64,000 nucleotides of DNA from NCBI GenBank assembly GCA_028285755.1, contig JANQOQ010000008.1, positions 257,399 through 321,398 of the forward strand. The letters run 5' to 3'. Under the pieces are notes generated by a model that had not been told where the DNA came from, made no database searches, and was given only the letters and a program-made list of their open reading frames with translations. Shown piece by piece: positions 52,634-61,550 of this stretch. Origin of the DNA: Puniceicoccaceae bacterium (GTDB lineage Bacteria > Verrucomicrobiota > Verrucomicrobiia > Opitutales > JAFGAQ01). Every line of letters starts with the position of its first letter. Positions within the stretch are counted from its first letter, which is position 1. The position numbers and the translations under genes were made by a program.

Positions 52634-53442
52634 TCGTTTTCCAAAGAAGCTCCGCAGTTGTAGCAGAAAATTGCACCGCGTGGGTGATTCTTGGCACCAC
52701 AGTTATCGCAGACTATTTTTCCCGGAGGAGCCGAACTTACTTTCGAGAGCTCCACCGTAACAATACCGGTAGGCACCGCAATGATCCCATAGCCTGTAAT
52801 CATGATTATGGATGCAAAGAGCTGACCCATGGGGGTTTGGGGTGAGATGTCGCCGTATCCCACAGTCGTGAGGGTCACGATCGCCCAGTAAACACTCTTG
52901 GGTATACTGGTGAAGCCGTTATCGGGCCCTTCAATGAGATACATGACCGAACCCAAAATGGTTACAAGCGTGAGCACTGCGAATATGAAGATACCGATTT
53001 TGCGGGCGCTGGCCGCAATAGCGCTGAGCAGGATATTGGCATCCCCGATGTATTTTACGAGCTTGAGCACGCGGAAGATGCGCAACACCCGCACGATGCG
53101 GAACAGCATCAGGTAACGCGCCCCGGGGATCAGCAAATCGAGGTAACTGGGTAAAATGGCCAACAGATCGATGATACCGTAAAAGCTGCGGATGTATTTC
53201 CATGGCTTTTCTGCTGCCCAGATACGTATAATGTATTCGATGGTAAAGAGGATGGTGAATCCCCACTCAAGCCCAAGTAGTAAGCCTGCATACTGGCTAC
53301 GAACACTTTCGATACTCTCCGCCAAGACCACGATCACACTCAGCGAGATGGCAATGATCAGTAATATATCAAAAAGTTTTTCATCTGATTTATTAGAATC
53401 AAAGATGATTCTGCGGCACCGGTGTCGAAAATTCTCAGCCAT
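52630..53442 (-). CDS. Voltage-gated K+ channel with C-terminal zinc ribbon
   Basis: A 270-residue six-helix channel. The S4-like segment [20 protein letters not shown] has regularly spaced arginines. The pore carries the selectivity filter [13 protein letters not shown] (residues ~190). The last ~25 residues form a zinc ribbon with [20 protein letters not shown]. Kv-type channels in bacteria conduct K+; the ribbon is an unusual cytosolic addition that may bind metal or mediate assembly. Confidence 0.92.
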   Translation of the reverse strand: MAENFRHRCRRIIFDSNKSDEKLFDILLIIAISLSVIVVLAESIESVRSQYAGLLLGLEWGFTILFTIEYIIRIWAAEKPWKYIRSFYGIIDLLAILPSYLDLLIPGARYLMLFRIVRVLRIFRVLKLVKYIGDANILLSAIAASARKIGIFIFAVLTLVTILGSVMYLIEGPDNGFTSIPKSVYWAIVTLTTVGYGDISPQTPMGQLFASIIMITGYGIIAVPTGIVTVELSKVSSAPPGKIVCDNCGAKNHPRGAIFCYNCGASLEND

Positions 53443-53539
53443 GATCTTAAGTGTATTCTTTGAACATCAAAATCGTTTGCATGTCGATGATTCTCATGAA
53501 ATGAATCCATATTGGAGTTTTTGGTTAACAATTTATGGT

Positions 53540-54442
53540 ATGTATCGACGGCTACTAGGCATAGTATTTTTACTATCGGGCTTAGTTTATACAAACTTTG
53601 CTCAAACTGAGGTTCCTGATGAAATATTGGATTTTCATCGCCCTGAAGCCTGGGCAATGAAATATTTCAATGCTGCGTCATTACCCCTTAAAAGCGGATT
53701 GCTTGACCACGTGGAATCGGGAAAATGGGCTTTGGATCTTGAAATTGCGCATGTGCCCCGGTTGGATCAACGTCAACGCACAGTTGGCTTTAATGGATTT
53801 AAAGAGGAAGATCTTAATAAAACTCATGTATTTGCGAGGCCGGCAATACGATACGGATTGCCTGAAGGCTTTAATCTAAGCATAAACTACCTGCCGCCGA
53901 TTGAGGTGTTTGGCGTTAAGCCTGAGTTTGCGGGCGTTGCCTTGGATAAGCGTCTAATGTTCGGAAAGCGTTGGCAGGCGGCCCTGCGTGCATTTACTCA
54001 ATATGGTCGCGTTGAGGGAGCTTTTACCTGTTCCTCTGATATCTTTGAGTTTGATGGCGATTTTGACAGCAATCCCTTTGGGTGCGATGAAAATTCAAAT
54101 GATGTATTCCGTTCTTTGACGTATGGAATGCAGGCTCTGCTTGGGCGCTCGTTAACGGATAGTGGGGATACCTTTGCTTATATCTCTGCATCGTGGCAAG
54201 ATTCGGATTTGACCTTTGAGATCGATGCGGTCACAGGAGGTTTTCGCGATAACCGGCGGCAGGTGACGGATGGTGTAGGCTATAGTATAGGTGCCGGCGT
54301 AGAGCGCCAATGGTCTGAAAAATGGCGGGCCGCAGTCTCACTTTTTTATTTTCCACTGAAAATAAGGCGTCCTGAGGATATAGATCCCCAAAATGATGAT
54401 CTTTTACAATTGAGGGTGCAGATGAGTTATGCTCTTTTTTAA
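53540..54442 (+). CDS. Exported protein, probably outer-membrane beta-barrel type
   Basis: A 300-residue protein starting MYRRLLGIVFLLSGLVY with a signal peptide (cleavage near NFAQ). The mature part is rich in aromatic residues and alternating strands (FNLSINYLPPIEVFGVKPEF, WRAAVSLFYFPLKI) and ends LQLRVQMSYALF with a terminal Phe, as in outer-membrane barrels. No named family was recognised. A longer in-frame start at 53501 (13 more residues) is possible; still earlier starts run antisense into the channel gene and lack a signal peptide. It ends six bases before the methyltransferase and may be co-transcribed with the polyketide cluster. Confidence 0.7.
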   Translation: MYRRLLGIVFLLSGLVYTNFAQTEVPDEILDFHRPEAWAMKYFNAASLPLKSGLLDHVESGKWALDLEIAHVPRLDQRQRTVGFNGFKEEDLNKTHVFARPAIRYGLPEGFNLSINYLPPIEVFGVKPEFAGVALDKRLMFGKRWQAALRAFTQYGRVEGAFTCSSDIFEFDGDFDSNPFGCDENSNDVFRSLTYGMQALLGRSLTDSGDTFAYISASWQDSDLTFEIDAVTGGFRDNRRQVTDGVGYSIGAGVERQWSEKWRAAVSLFYFPLKIRRPEDIDPQNDDLLQLRVQMSYALF

Positions 54443-54448
54443 CGATTG

Positions 54449-55090
54449 ATGATGTCCCGAACGGTCAGCCCTGAAATTCTTGATTCCCTTGAGCCGGATG
54501 ACCCCCGGGCGATTCGCAACCGAAGGGAAATCAACCGGCTGAATCGTATGATGGGCAATCATCAGTGGCTGCTAAATAGCTTGCAAGAGCTTGTTCCGGA
54601 GGGAAGTCAGATCATTGATCTGGGTGCAGGCGATATCACTTTCTATGAGCATATTAAAGGGCAACCAATATTGTACAGTGCCTTGGATCGTGTAAAACCT
54701 GGACCGTCAATTCCTCAGGGAATGCAGTGGATTACATGCAATATTGAATCTTTTGAGGGCTGGGAGGCATACAACGTTATAACTGCAAATCTATTTTTAC
54801 ATCAACTTACGGATGAGGCATTGGGTAAGCTGGGCTCGATTTGGAATAAAACTGCTGACATTATGATATTTAATGAACCTTTAAGGCACCCTTTTCATCG
54901 GATGATAGCACCAGCATTTCTGAAGTTTGGCGGTTATGGATTGGTGACTCAGCACGATGGTTTGGTAAGTATCGAAGCGGGTTTTCGGGGAGGGGAGCTG
55001 CCCGGATTGTTGGGGTTGGGTGAAAACTGGAAAATCGAAGAACATCAAACCCTGCGGGGTTCTTATCGCATGATTGCTACGAGAAAATGA
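54449..55090 (+). CDS. Class I SAM-dependent methyltransferase (polyketide cluster)
   Basis: A protein of about 213 residues. The SAM motif is GSQIIDLGAGDITFYEH, followed by NVITANLFLHQLTDEALGKL and a C-terminal sheet (SYRMIATRK). Its TGA overlaps the ATG of the FAD oxidoreductase, so it is in the same operon as the type III polyketide synthase. Likely role: methylation of a resorcinol or pyrone product; C- or O-methylation cannot be told from sequence. Either of two adjacent ATG codons, or a TTG before them, could be the start. Confidence 0.85.
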   Translation: MMSRTVSPEILDSLEPDDPRAIRNRREINRLNRMMGNHQWLLNSLQELVPEGSQIIDLGAGDITFYEHIKGQPILYSALDRVKPGPSIPQGMQWITCNIESFEGWEAYNVITANLFLHQLTDEALGKLGSIWNKTADIMIFNEPLRHPFHRMIAPAFLKFGGYGLVTQHDGLVSIEAGFRGGELPGLLGLGENWKIEEHQTLRGSYRMIATRK

Positions 55091-56112
55091 GTAAACCCAT
55101 TAACATTGTCGGTGGGGGTGTGGCTGGGCTGAGCCTGGGGATCGCGCTGAGGAATCAAGACGTCCCGGTCACACTCTATGAGGCTTTGAGCTACCCGCGG
55201 CATCGGGTATGCGGAGAGTTTATCTGTGGAGTGAGTGATGCTACCCTGGAAAACCTGGGTATTAAAAAGCTGTTGGCAGATTGTGGCCGATTGCTGGATA
55301 CCGCCTGGTATCGGGGGAATGCGCATGTGGGCACTTTTCAACTGCCCAAGCCGGCAATAGCAATCTCGCGTTATGCGATGGATCAACGGTTGGCTGATCA
55401 GTTTGTGGCACTGGGGGGTAATCTGCGCACAAACGAACGCGTATCAGAAGAAGTATTTTCCAACAAAGGTTGGGTGCGAGCTTCGGGGCGGCGAAAGTCT
55501 AATAAGCGAGAGTGGATTGGTCTGAAAGCGCACTTTACGGGGTTGGAAACGACCGAGGATCTGGAGCTCCATATTGGCAGCGCCGGCTACGTTGGGATGT
55601 CCAAAGTCGAGAATGGATGTACGAATGTGAGCGGATTGTTTAAGCTCAATAAAAACTGCAAGGGGCAGAAGCGGGAGTTGCTCTTGAGCTATTTGCGAGC
55701 TTCGGGTTTGGATTCACTCGCGGATCGTCTGGCAGTCGCAGATATGGATGCCGAGAGTTTCTGCGGGGTGACCGCACTCGATTTTAAGCGATACTTTAAT
55801 AGTGCGGACGAGTTTTGTCTGGGGGATGCTCAGGGGATGATCTGCCCTTACACCGGCAATGGAATGTCGATTGCGCTTGAGTCGGCAGAGCTCGCGACTG
55901 AACCGCTTATGCGGTATGCTGAGGGTGTGCTTAATTGGACTCAGGCCATTCGCGAATACAATCGTGAGGCATCGCATAAATTTGCAGGACGATTGCGGGC
56001 TTCGACTCAGTTGCACCCCTTTATCTATCAAAAACCCTTCAATCAATTGTCTGAAGGATTGGTGAAATTAAATCTGTTGCCCTTTCGTTTAATTTATCAA
56101 CTAACTCATTAA
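55087..56112 (+). CDS. FAD-dependent oxidoreductase (geranylgeranyl-reductase-like, polyketide cluster)
   Basis: A 341-residue group A flavoprotein. The N-terminus is INIVGGGVAGLSLGIALRNQ followed by SYPRHRVCGEFICG. A second flavin motif is GDAQGMICPYTGNGMSIALE (DG-type). This fold includes aromatic hydroxylases and geranylgeranyl reductases. It overlaps the methyltransferase by 4 bases and is followed at 12 bases by the type III PKS. A hydroxylase acting on an alkylresorcinol, as in srs-type operons, is the working inference. Confidence 0.85.
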   Translation: MSKPINIVGGGVAGLSLGIALRNQDVPVTLYEALSYPRHRVCGEFICGVSDATLENLGIKKLLADCGRLLDTAWYRGNAHVGTFQLPKPAIAISRYAMDQRLADQFVALGGNLRTNERVSEEVFSNKGWVRASGRRKSNKREWIGLKAHFTGLETTEDLELHIGSAGYVGMSKVENGCTNVSGLFKLNKNCKGQKRELLLSYLRASGLDSLADRLAVADMDAESFCGVTALDFKRYFNSADEFCLGDAQGMICPYTGNGMSIALESAELATEPLMRYAEGVLNWTQAIREYNREASHKFAGRLRASTQLHPFIYQKPFNQLSEGLVKLNLLPFRLIYQLTH

Positions 56113-56124
56113 ACTGCAGCTACT

Positions 56125-57150
56125 TTGAATTTACTGGCATATTCCAACCGGGTTCCTCAGGCGTCCTACACTCAACGTGAGTGTTGGGAGATATTTACCC
56201 AATCGAATGCATACGATTTAGTGAATGATCGTTCTCGTATGTTGATGGAAAAGGTGCTCCATAGTGAACACGGTATCGATAAGCGGCACTTTGCGCATGA
56301 GGATATCGGCTCGCTCTATGCCAATGATGCGGAGAGTCTTTACCGGCTATTTGAGCATCATGCTCCCAGACTGGCGGCTGTTGCGGTCAATGAGGCTCTT
56401 GAAAAGGCGGGCCTTGCTGTAGATTCGCTCGATGCGATCATGGTATGCACCTGTACAGGATATCTTTGCCCGGGTATATCGAGCTATGTAGCTGAACAGT
56501 TGGGCATGCGGCGGGATGCTTACCTGCAGGATATCGTGGGCCTGGGCTGTGGGGCACTCGTTCCAACCCTGAGATCTGCATACGACTTTTTAAAGGGTGA
56601 AAAGAACAGGCATGTGGCGGTCGTCGCCGTGGAAATCTGCTCTGCAGCTTTTTACATTGATAATGATCCGGGGGTATTGATCAGCCTTTGCCTGTTTGGG
56701 GATGGCTGCTCGGCAAGCATCTGGAGCTCGGATGATTTAGGCGCAAAGGGGAGATTGGATGCGTTTGATACGGTGCACTATCCAGAAAACCGGGATCAGC
56801 TACGTTTTGAAAATAAAGGGGGTAAGCTGAGGAATCGCCTGCATCTTACCGTGCCGGTCATTTCCAGCCGCGCCGTTGAGGAGCTCTTTCGTAAAAATGA
56901 GGCGCTTGGCTTTGACGGGATTATTTCGCACGGCGGTGGGCGGGATGTGCTCGCTGCGATTGAGCGGCGCCTGCCGGATTACCCCCTGCAACCGAGCTGG
57001 AATACACTTGCGGACTTTGGAAATATGAGCAGCCCATCGGTGTTTTTTGGCTTGGCGGATTATCTGGAGAATGGATCAGCCGGAAATCGGCTTTGGTTAA
57101 CATCCTTTGGTGCGGGCTTTGCCTGCCATGGTTGCCGTTTCCAGCGCTAG
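56125..57150 (+). CDS. Type III polyketide synthase (chalcone/stilbene/alkylresorcinol synthase family)
   Basis: A 341-residue thiolase-fold enzyme starting with TTG. The Cys-His-Asn triad is Cys142 in DIVGLGCGALVPTLRSAYDF, His269 in IISHGGGRDV, and Asn300 in ADFGNMSSPSVFFGLADYL. CTCTGYLCPGISSYVAEQLG is also family-typical. Type III PKSs iterate malonyl-CoA onto a starter without an ACP, giving resorcinols, pyrones or naphthalenes; starter and ring pattern cannot be read here. With the neighbouring methyltransferase and FAD oxidoreductase the set resembles Streptomyces srsABC, which makes methylated phenolic lipids. Confidence 0.9.
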   Translation: MNLLAYSNRVPQASYTQRECWEIFTQSNAYDLVNDRSRMLMEKVLHSEHGIDKRHFAHEDIGSLYANDAESLYRLFEHHAPRLAAVAVNEALEKAGLAVDSLDAIMVCTCTGYLCPGISSYVAEQLGMRRDAYLQDIVGLGCGALVPTLRSAYDFLKGEKNRHVAVVAVEICSAAFYIDNDPGVLISLCLFGDGCSASIWSSDDLGAKGRLDAFDTVHYPENRDQLRFENKGGKLRNRLHLTVPVISSRAVEELFRKNEALGFDGIISHGGGRDVLAAIERRLPDYPLQPSWNTLADFGNMSSPSVFFGLADYLENGSAGNRLWLTSFGAGFACHGCRFQR

Positions 57151-57228
57151 GCTGAACAGTCAACGTTGTGGGGCTTCATATATGCAGCTGGATGCTATTG
57201 TATCTGGGATTTGTAACTTATCCTGCCT

Positions 57229-58662
57229 ATGCCCAATACATTAATACTCCTGCTACTCTTACTTCTGAACGTTACCCTGTTCGCTGGACCCAAGCCAAAC
57301 ATCATCTACATTATGGCGGATGATCTGGGATGGGGAGATCTCAGTATGAACGGGCAGATGGCGTTTGATACTCCAAATATTGATCGACTCGCGCAGGAGG
57401 GCATCTCATTTACGAATCACTATACCGGGGCTACGGTCTGCGCGCCCTCTCGTGCAGCATTTATGACGGGTAAGCACACGGGGCATTGTTCGGTGCGAGG
57501 GAATGCGCCCGCACAACTGCTACTCGATGAGGAAGTGACGGTTGCAGAGATATTCAAGCAGGCAGGCTACGTGACCGGCGCCATTGGTAAATGGGGCATC
57601 GGGCACCCCCCACCTCCAAATGACCCCGAGCGTAACGGATTCGACTTTTTCTATGGCTACATCAACATGTGGCATGCCCACAATTTTTATCCCGAGTTCC
57701 TTTACCGCAATGGGATCAAGGAGCGATTGCCGGGCAATCAATTGGCCGATATCAAGTTTGAGAACTTGGATGATACTAAAGAGGGTGCCGGCGTAGCTGA
57801 AATCAAAGAGACCTACGTGCACGATTTGTTTGACCAGGAAGCGCTACAATTCATTGAGCGCCATCAGGATGAGCCCTTCTTTCTCTACATGGCCTACAAT
57901 GTGCCGCATACTAATAATGAAGCGGGCTACCACTCTGGCGATGGAATGGAAGTCGAGGACTACGGAGAATTTGCGGATAAATACTGGCCCAATCCTGAGA
58001 AAGGCTTTGCACAGATGATTCGCAACCTGGATAACTCCGTAGGAATGATCATCGATAAACTCAAGGCCTTGGGATTGGATGATAACACGCTGGTGATTTT
58101 TTCTTCCGATAATGGACCCCATGAGGAAGGTGGGCACATCGCGGAGTTTTTTAATAGCAACGGTCATCTACGCGGCACCAAGCGCGATTTATATGACGGA
58201 GGTATAAAGACTCCTTTGCTCGCCCGCTGGCCGGCAAAAATTCAACCGGGAACGGAGAGCGACCACTTGTCTGCATTTTGGGATTTTCTGCCTACGGTTT
58301 GTGAGATTACGGGTGTTGAGGTTCCGGAAGGGATTGATGGCATCTCGCTGTTACCGACATTAAAGGGCCAATTAAATAAGCAGAAGAAGCACAAGTATCT
58401 GTATTGGGAGTTTTACGAACTCGGTGGCAGGCAAGCAGTTGTGGCCGGACACTTTAAGGCTGTTAAGCTAAATGTGCGCACCGCTAATCCAAAGCCAACG
58501 GAGCTTTACGATTTACGACTGAACCCCGAGGAACGCCCGGATGTTGCCGATCTCTATCCTGAAAAAGTGAAGGAGCTTGAAGCATACATCGAAGAAGCGC
58601 ACGAGCCAGTGAGCTTTATGTCGCTCTTTGAGTCGGAGGTGGATGCGGAGACCCGGTTTTAG
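57229..58662 (+). CDS. Arylsulfatase A-type sulfatase, exported
   Basis: A 477-residue sulfatase with a signal peptide (about 19 residues). Metal ligands are in YIMADDLGWGDLSMNG, and the formylglycine precursor Cys71 in VCAPSRAAFMTGKHTGHCS (C-x-P-S-R). SSDNGPHEEGG and YDGGIKTPLLARWP are later active-site elements. It is a different subfamily from the sulfatase at 29118-30998. The stop TAG overlaps that of the convergent START-like gene. Substrate unknown. Confidence 0.93.
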   Translation: MPNTLILLLLLLLNVTLFAGPKPNIIYIMADDLGWGDLSMNGQMAFDTPNIDRLAQEGISFTNHYTGATVCAPSRAAFMTGKHTGHCSVRGNAPAQLLLDEEVTVAEIFKQAGYVTGAIGKWGIGHPPPPNDPERNGFDFFYGYINMWHAHNFYPEFLYRNGIKERLPGNQLADIKFENLDDTKEGAGVAEIKETYVHDLFDQEALQFIERHQDEPFFLYMAYNVPHTNNEAGYHSGDGMEVEDYGEFADKYWPNPEKGFAQMIRNLDNSVGMIIDKLKALGLDDNTLVIFSSDNGPHEEGGHIAEFFNSNGHLRGTKRDLYDGGIKTPLLARWPAKIQPGTESDHLSAFWDFLPTVCEITGVEVPEGIDGISLLPTLKGQLNKQKKHKYLYWEFYELGGRQAVVAGHFKAVKLNVRTANPKPTELYDLRLNPEERPDVADLYPEKVKELEAYIEEAHEPVSFMSLFESEVDAETRF

Positions 58663-59312
58663 TTGCCGAATTCCTGAACCAGGAATTGTTCGAAATTGCG
58701 GATATTCTTAACCGGGAGTTTCTGGATATATCGCCGTGCCAGACTTGCGGGGACTCCGTCACAAATTTCCAGGGAGATTTTATAAACGACATCCGTCTCC
58801 TTGCCATCGATGCATATGAGGCTCCACTCGCCTTTCATATCTACCTGTTCTCTTTTGGGATGATAGTTGAAGTTTTCATCTACAAAGCTCTTGAAAGTGT
58901 ACCCGATCGCACGATCCTGAACCCCCATTTTTTCAAAGGCCAGCAGGCATTCGCGATCTCTTAAGGGCCAGGGTGCATCCATGGCATTATAAAATGTGCC
59001 GACGGTTTCCGGCTCGATATTGACCGAATGCACTTCGATCATATTGGGCACCCATTCGATGTATTTTTCGATATTATCAAGAATAGCTTCACAATCGCTT
59101 ATCGGGAACGGAACTCGCGTACGTGCCCAATAGAAAGACTCCTGTTCCTGGTTCGCATAAGTATATACGTCGAGACCTTGTATGGTCTTAACCAGCTCAG
59201 AATCTTCAGAAACGATTTGCTGTTTAAAGCTCTGGAGAGTGTTTACCGATGCTGCCAACGCGAGCCCCGAGACACAGAAAATTCCTATTAATGTTTTACG
59301 AACAATTAACAT
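58659..59312 (-). CDS. Exported START/SRPBCC-fold lipid-binding protein
   Basis: A protein of about 217 residues with a signal peptide (MLIVRKTLIGIFCVSGLALA), which fixes the start at the internal ATG rather than the one 11 codons upstream. The mature part resembles the StAR-related START fold (FYWARTRVPFPISDCEAIL, WPLRDRECLLAFEKM, WSLICIDGKETDVVYKI). START domains bind lipids or hydrophobic ligands in a deep cavity. It follows the sulfatase tail to tail. Confidence 0.8.
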   Translation of the reverse strand: MLIVRKTLIGIFCVSGLALAASVNTLQSFKQQIVSEDSELVKTIQGLDVYTYANQEQESFYWARTRVPFPISDCEAILDNIEKYIEWVPNMIEVHSVNIEPETVGTFYNAMDAPWPLRDRECLLAFEKMGVQDRAIGYTFKSFVDENFNYHPKREQVDMKGEWSLICIDGKETDVVYKISLEICDGVPASLARRYIQKLPVKNIRNFEQFLVQEFGN

Positions 59313-59362
59313 ACGAGCGGATATGCGGCAGTGAGTAAGCAGCAAGGCTAATAGTTAAATCA

Positions 59363-59395
59363 ATAAAAAAAACGCCATTCCGATGAAATGGCGTT
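59363..59395 (-). terminator. Intrinsic terminator of the lamin-tail-domain gene
   Basis: AACGCCATT (59371-59379) and AATGGCGTT (59387-59395) form a 9-bp stem. On the minus strand the T run is contributed by the A8 stretch at 59363-59370. A T-rich run also follows on the plus strand, so it may act in both directions. Confidence 0.85.
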
Positions 59396-59476
59396 CTTTT
59401 TGTGGAAATAATTATGTAGATTAATGATTATTACTGAATAAAATGTTTAGTCTATTAAGCGATCAGGTTACTAATA

Positions 59477-60118
59477 TTAGTTATTTTGATCAGTATTCTC
59501 AGGCACTGTAAAGTTAATGCGGGTTTGATTGAGCGTATCTCCACCTGCCTTTTTTAGGGTGATATTGAGCTCGTAGGTGCCAGGTTCCAGTTCACCGAGT
59601 TGCACGCCGCCGGCTTCACCGAATGTAGGAGTATCAAATATAAACCAATCTTCCACACGACTACCATTCGTTCCTACGCTCAAGGCAATAGAGGAACCTT
59701 CAGGTGCGGGTTCTACGAAAGCACCTGCTGTCCATATACCTTTGGTGACAGCTACGCTTTCGCGACCAATGCCCCCTGCTCCGTATTGTACGAAATGTTG
59801 CATGGCATCGGGATTGCCAAAACTTGCACTACTATAGAGGCCGATGTCGCCGGACTGATCATTCAAATTGAAGCCGCTAACGACCAAAAATTCTCCCGGT
59901 TGGATCGTCAGGCTGCCCGAAACAACGGTCAGACTGTTGAGCGGTGCATAAGTCAGGCGGTGGCAGAGCTGCCAGTTGCTAATGTCTACCGGTTCTTCGC
60001 CAGTGTTGATAAATTCGATTTGATCGGTTCCCACATGTTGGAACTCAGTAATTAGAATCTCTGCTCTGGTAAGCAGGGTAGATAGGAACAGTATAGCAGT
60101 AACGGATAGAGTTTTCAT
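59477..60118 (-). CDS. Exported lamin-tail-domain (LTD) protein
   Basis: A 213-residue protein with a signal peptide (MKTLSVTAILFLSTLLTRA). The LTD core is ILITEFQHVGTDQIEFINTG then VDISNWQLCHRLTY, TIQPGEFLVVSGFNLNDQSG, and EDWFIFDTPTFGEAGGVQ. LTDs are Ig-like surface-associated modules, often in extracellular nucleases or adhesins. No catalytic domain is attached here, so a binding or structural role is likely. A strong terminator lies downstream. Confidence 0.85.
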   Translation of the reverse strand: MKTLSVTAILFLSTLLTRAEILITEFQHVGTDQIEFINTGEEPVDISNWQLCHRLTYAPLNSLTVVSGSLTIQPGEFLVVSGFNLNDQSGDIGLYSSASFGNPDAMQHFVQYGAGGIGRESVAVTKGIWTAGAFVEPAPEGSSIALSVGTNGSRVEDWFIFDTPTFGEAGGVQLGELEPGTYELNITLKKAGGDTLNQTRINFTVPENTDQNN

Positions 60119-60237
60119 AATATATGTATATATGTTAACGAATAACTCTTGGATTCATAACATTCTTTTTTGGGCAAATTGGGCGTATTTATATCTTAGG
60201 CTTGGAATCCCTCACAAATTTAGTTCATAGGTAGAGC

Positions 60238-61545
60238 ATGAGTAATGTTCGCGTGAGATTTGCGCCCAGCCCAACCGGGTTTTTTCATATAGGCAGTGCC
60301 CGTACGGCCTTGTTTAACTGGCTGTACGCCCGAAAAACAGGCGGGCAATTTGTGCTACGCATTGAAGATACGGACAAGGAGCGAAACACCGATGAAGCGC
60401 TACAGGTATTACTCGAAGGTATGCGCTGGCTAGGTTTGGACTGGGATGAAGGCCCTGAGGTAGGCGGTGATTACGGGCCGTATTTTCAAAGTCAGCGCAA
60501 CGAGATCTACGATAAACACCTCGAAATATTAAGGGATAAGGGCCTTGCTTACGACAAAGAGGGGGCTGTTTTTTTTAAGATTTCGGAGGAACCGCAGATC
60601 ATTGAGGATCAGGTACGTGGCCGTGTAGAACGTACGGAGGAAAAGGACTTTGTGATTTACCGCTCCGACGGCAGCCCCGTATTTCACTTTGTCAACGTGG
60701 TGGATGATCTTACCATGGGCATCACGCATGTGATACGCGGAGAAGACCATTTGTCCAATACATCGAAGCACATGGAGCTTTTTAAAGGGTTGGGAGCGGA
60801 ACCACCCGTTTTTGCCCATATACCGCTGATTCTGAAACAGGAAGGCCAGGGCAAAATGAGCAAACGGGATAAAGGGGCGCTCATCGGGGAATACCAGGAG
60901 CGCAAGTTTCTGCCAAATGCGGTCGTCAATTACCTGTCCCTGTTGGGCTGGAATCCCAAGGATGATCAGGAGGTGATGAGTGTCGATAGCATCATCGAGC
61001 AATTTGATTTTAAAGGAATTCAAAAAGGTGGCGCACGATTCGATGAAAAGAAAATGGCGTTTGTGAATACCGAACATCTTCGAGCACTCGTGCCTCAAGC
61101 GTTTCAAGGATTGGCACGTGAAGTTTTGGCTGACCTAGATATCAAGGAAGGTGACTATTTTGCGGAAGTGATGCAGCTTGCCCAACCCAAGGCCTCGAGC
61201 CTGGAAACGTTGAATAGTTATGTGGACTATTTCTTTAAGGATGATTTTGTGCGGCAGCAGTCAGTGCTGGAGAAAATTTCCAAGAAAGGAGATCCTAAGG
61301 AGAAGATTGAGCAAGTGCTAGCAGCTATCAATTCAGTTGAAGGCTGGACGGTTGTTGAAATTGAGAATGCGCTGCTTCGTCTTGCCCGGCAGCATGGGCA
61401 GGAGAAACCCTTCGCCTGGTTTCCTACGATTCGCTGGTCAGTGAGCGGTCTAGCGGGTGGGCCGGATATGATTCCGATGCTACAAGTGATGGGGCGCGAA
61501 AGAGTGATTCGCCACTTGGAAAAGGCAAAGAAACTGCTAAATTAA
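60238..61545 (+). CDS. gltX: Glutamate-tRNA ligase
   Basis: A 435-residue class I aminoacyl-tRNA synthetase. The HIGH motif appears as [19 protein letters not shown] and the KMSKS motif as [17 protein letters not shown]. The anticodon-binding region is shorter than usual (typical GluRS is 470-490 residues). It charges tRNA-Glu; a separate glnS follows, so this is expected to be the discriminating type. The pair is separated by 5 bases. Confidence 0.95.
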   Translation: MSNVRVRFAPSPTGFFHIGSARTALFNWLYARKTGGQFVLRIEDTDKERNTDEALQVLLEGMRWLGLDWDEGPEVGGDYGPYFQSQRNEIYDKHLEILRDKGLAYDKEGAVFFKISEEPQIIEDQVRGRVERTEEKDFVIYRSDGSPVFHFVNVVDDLTMGITHVIRGEDHLSNTSKHMELFKGLGAEPPVFAHIPLILKQEGQGKMSKRDKGALIGEYQERKFLPNAVVNYLSLLGWNPKDDQEVMSVDSIIEQFDFKGIQKGGARFDEKKMAFVNTEHLRALVPQAFQGLAREVLADLDIKEGDYFAEVMQLAQPKASSLETLNSYVDYFFKDDFVRQQSVLEKISKKGDPKEKIEQVLAAINSVEGWTVVEIENALLRLARQHGQEKPFAWFPTIRWSVSGLAGGPDMIPMLQVMGRERVIRHLEKAKKLLN

Positions 61546-61550
61546 TCATA

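Noticed and set aside
53192-53539. Long N-terminal extension of the envelope protein gene
   Set aside because: The extension is antisense to the K+ channel gene and lacks homology; a signal peptide begins at 53540.
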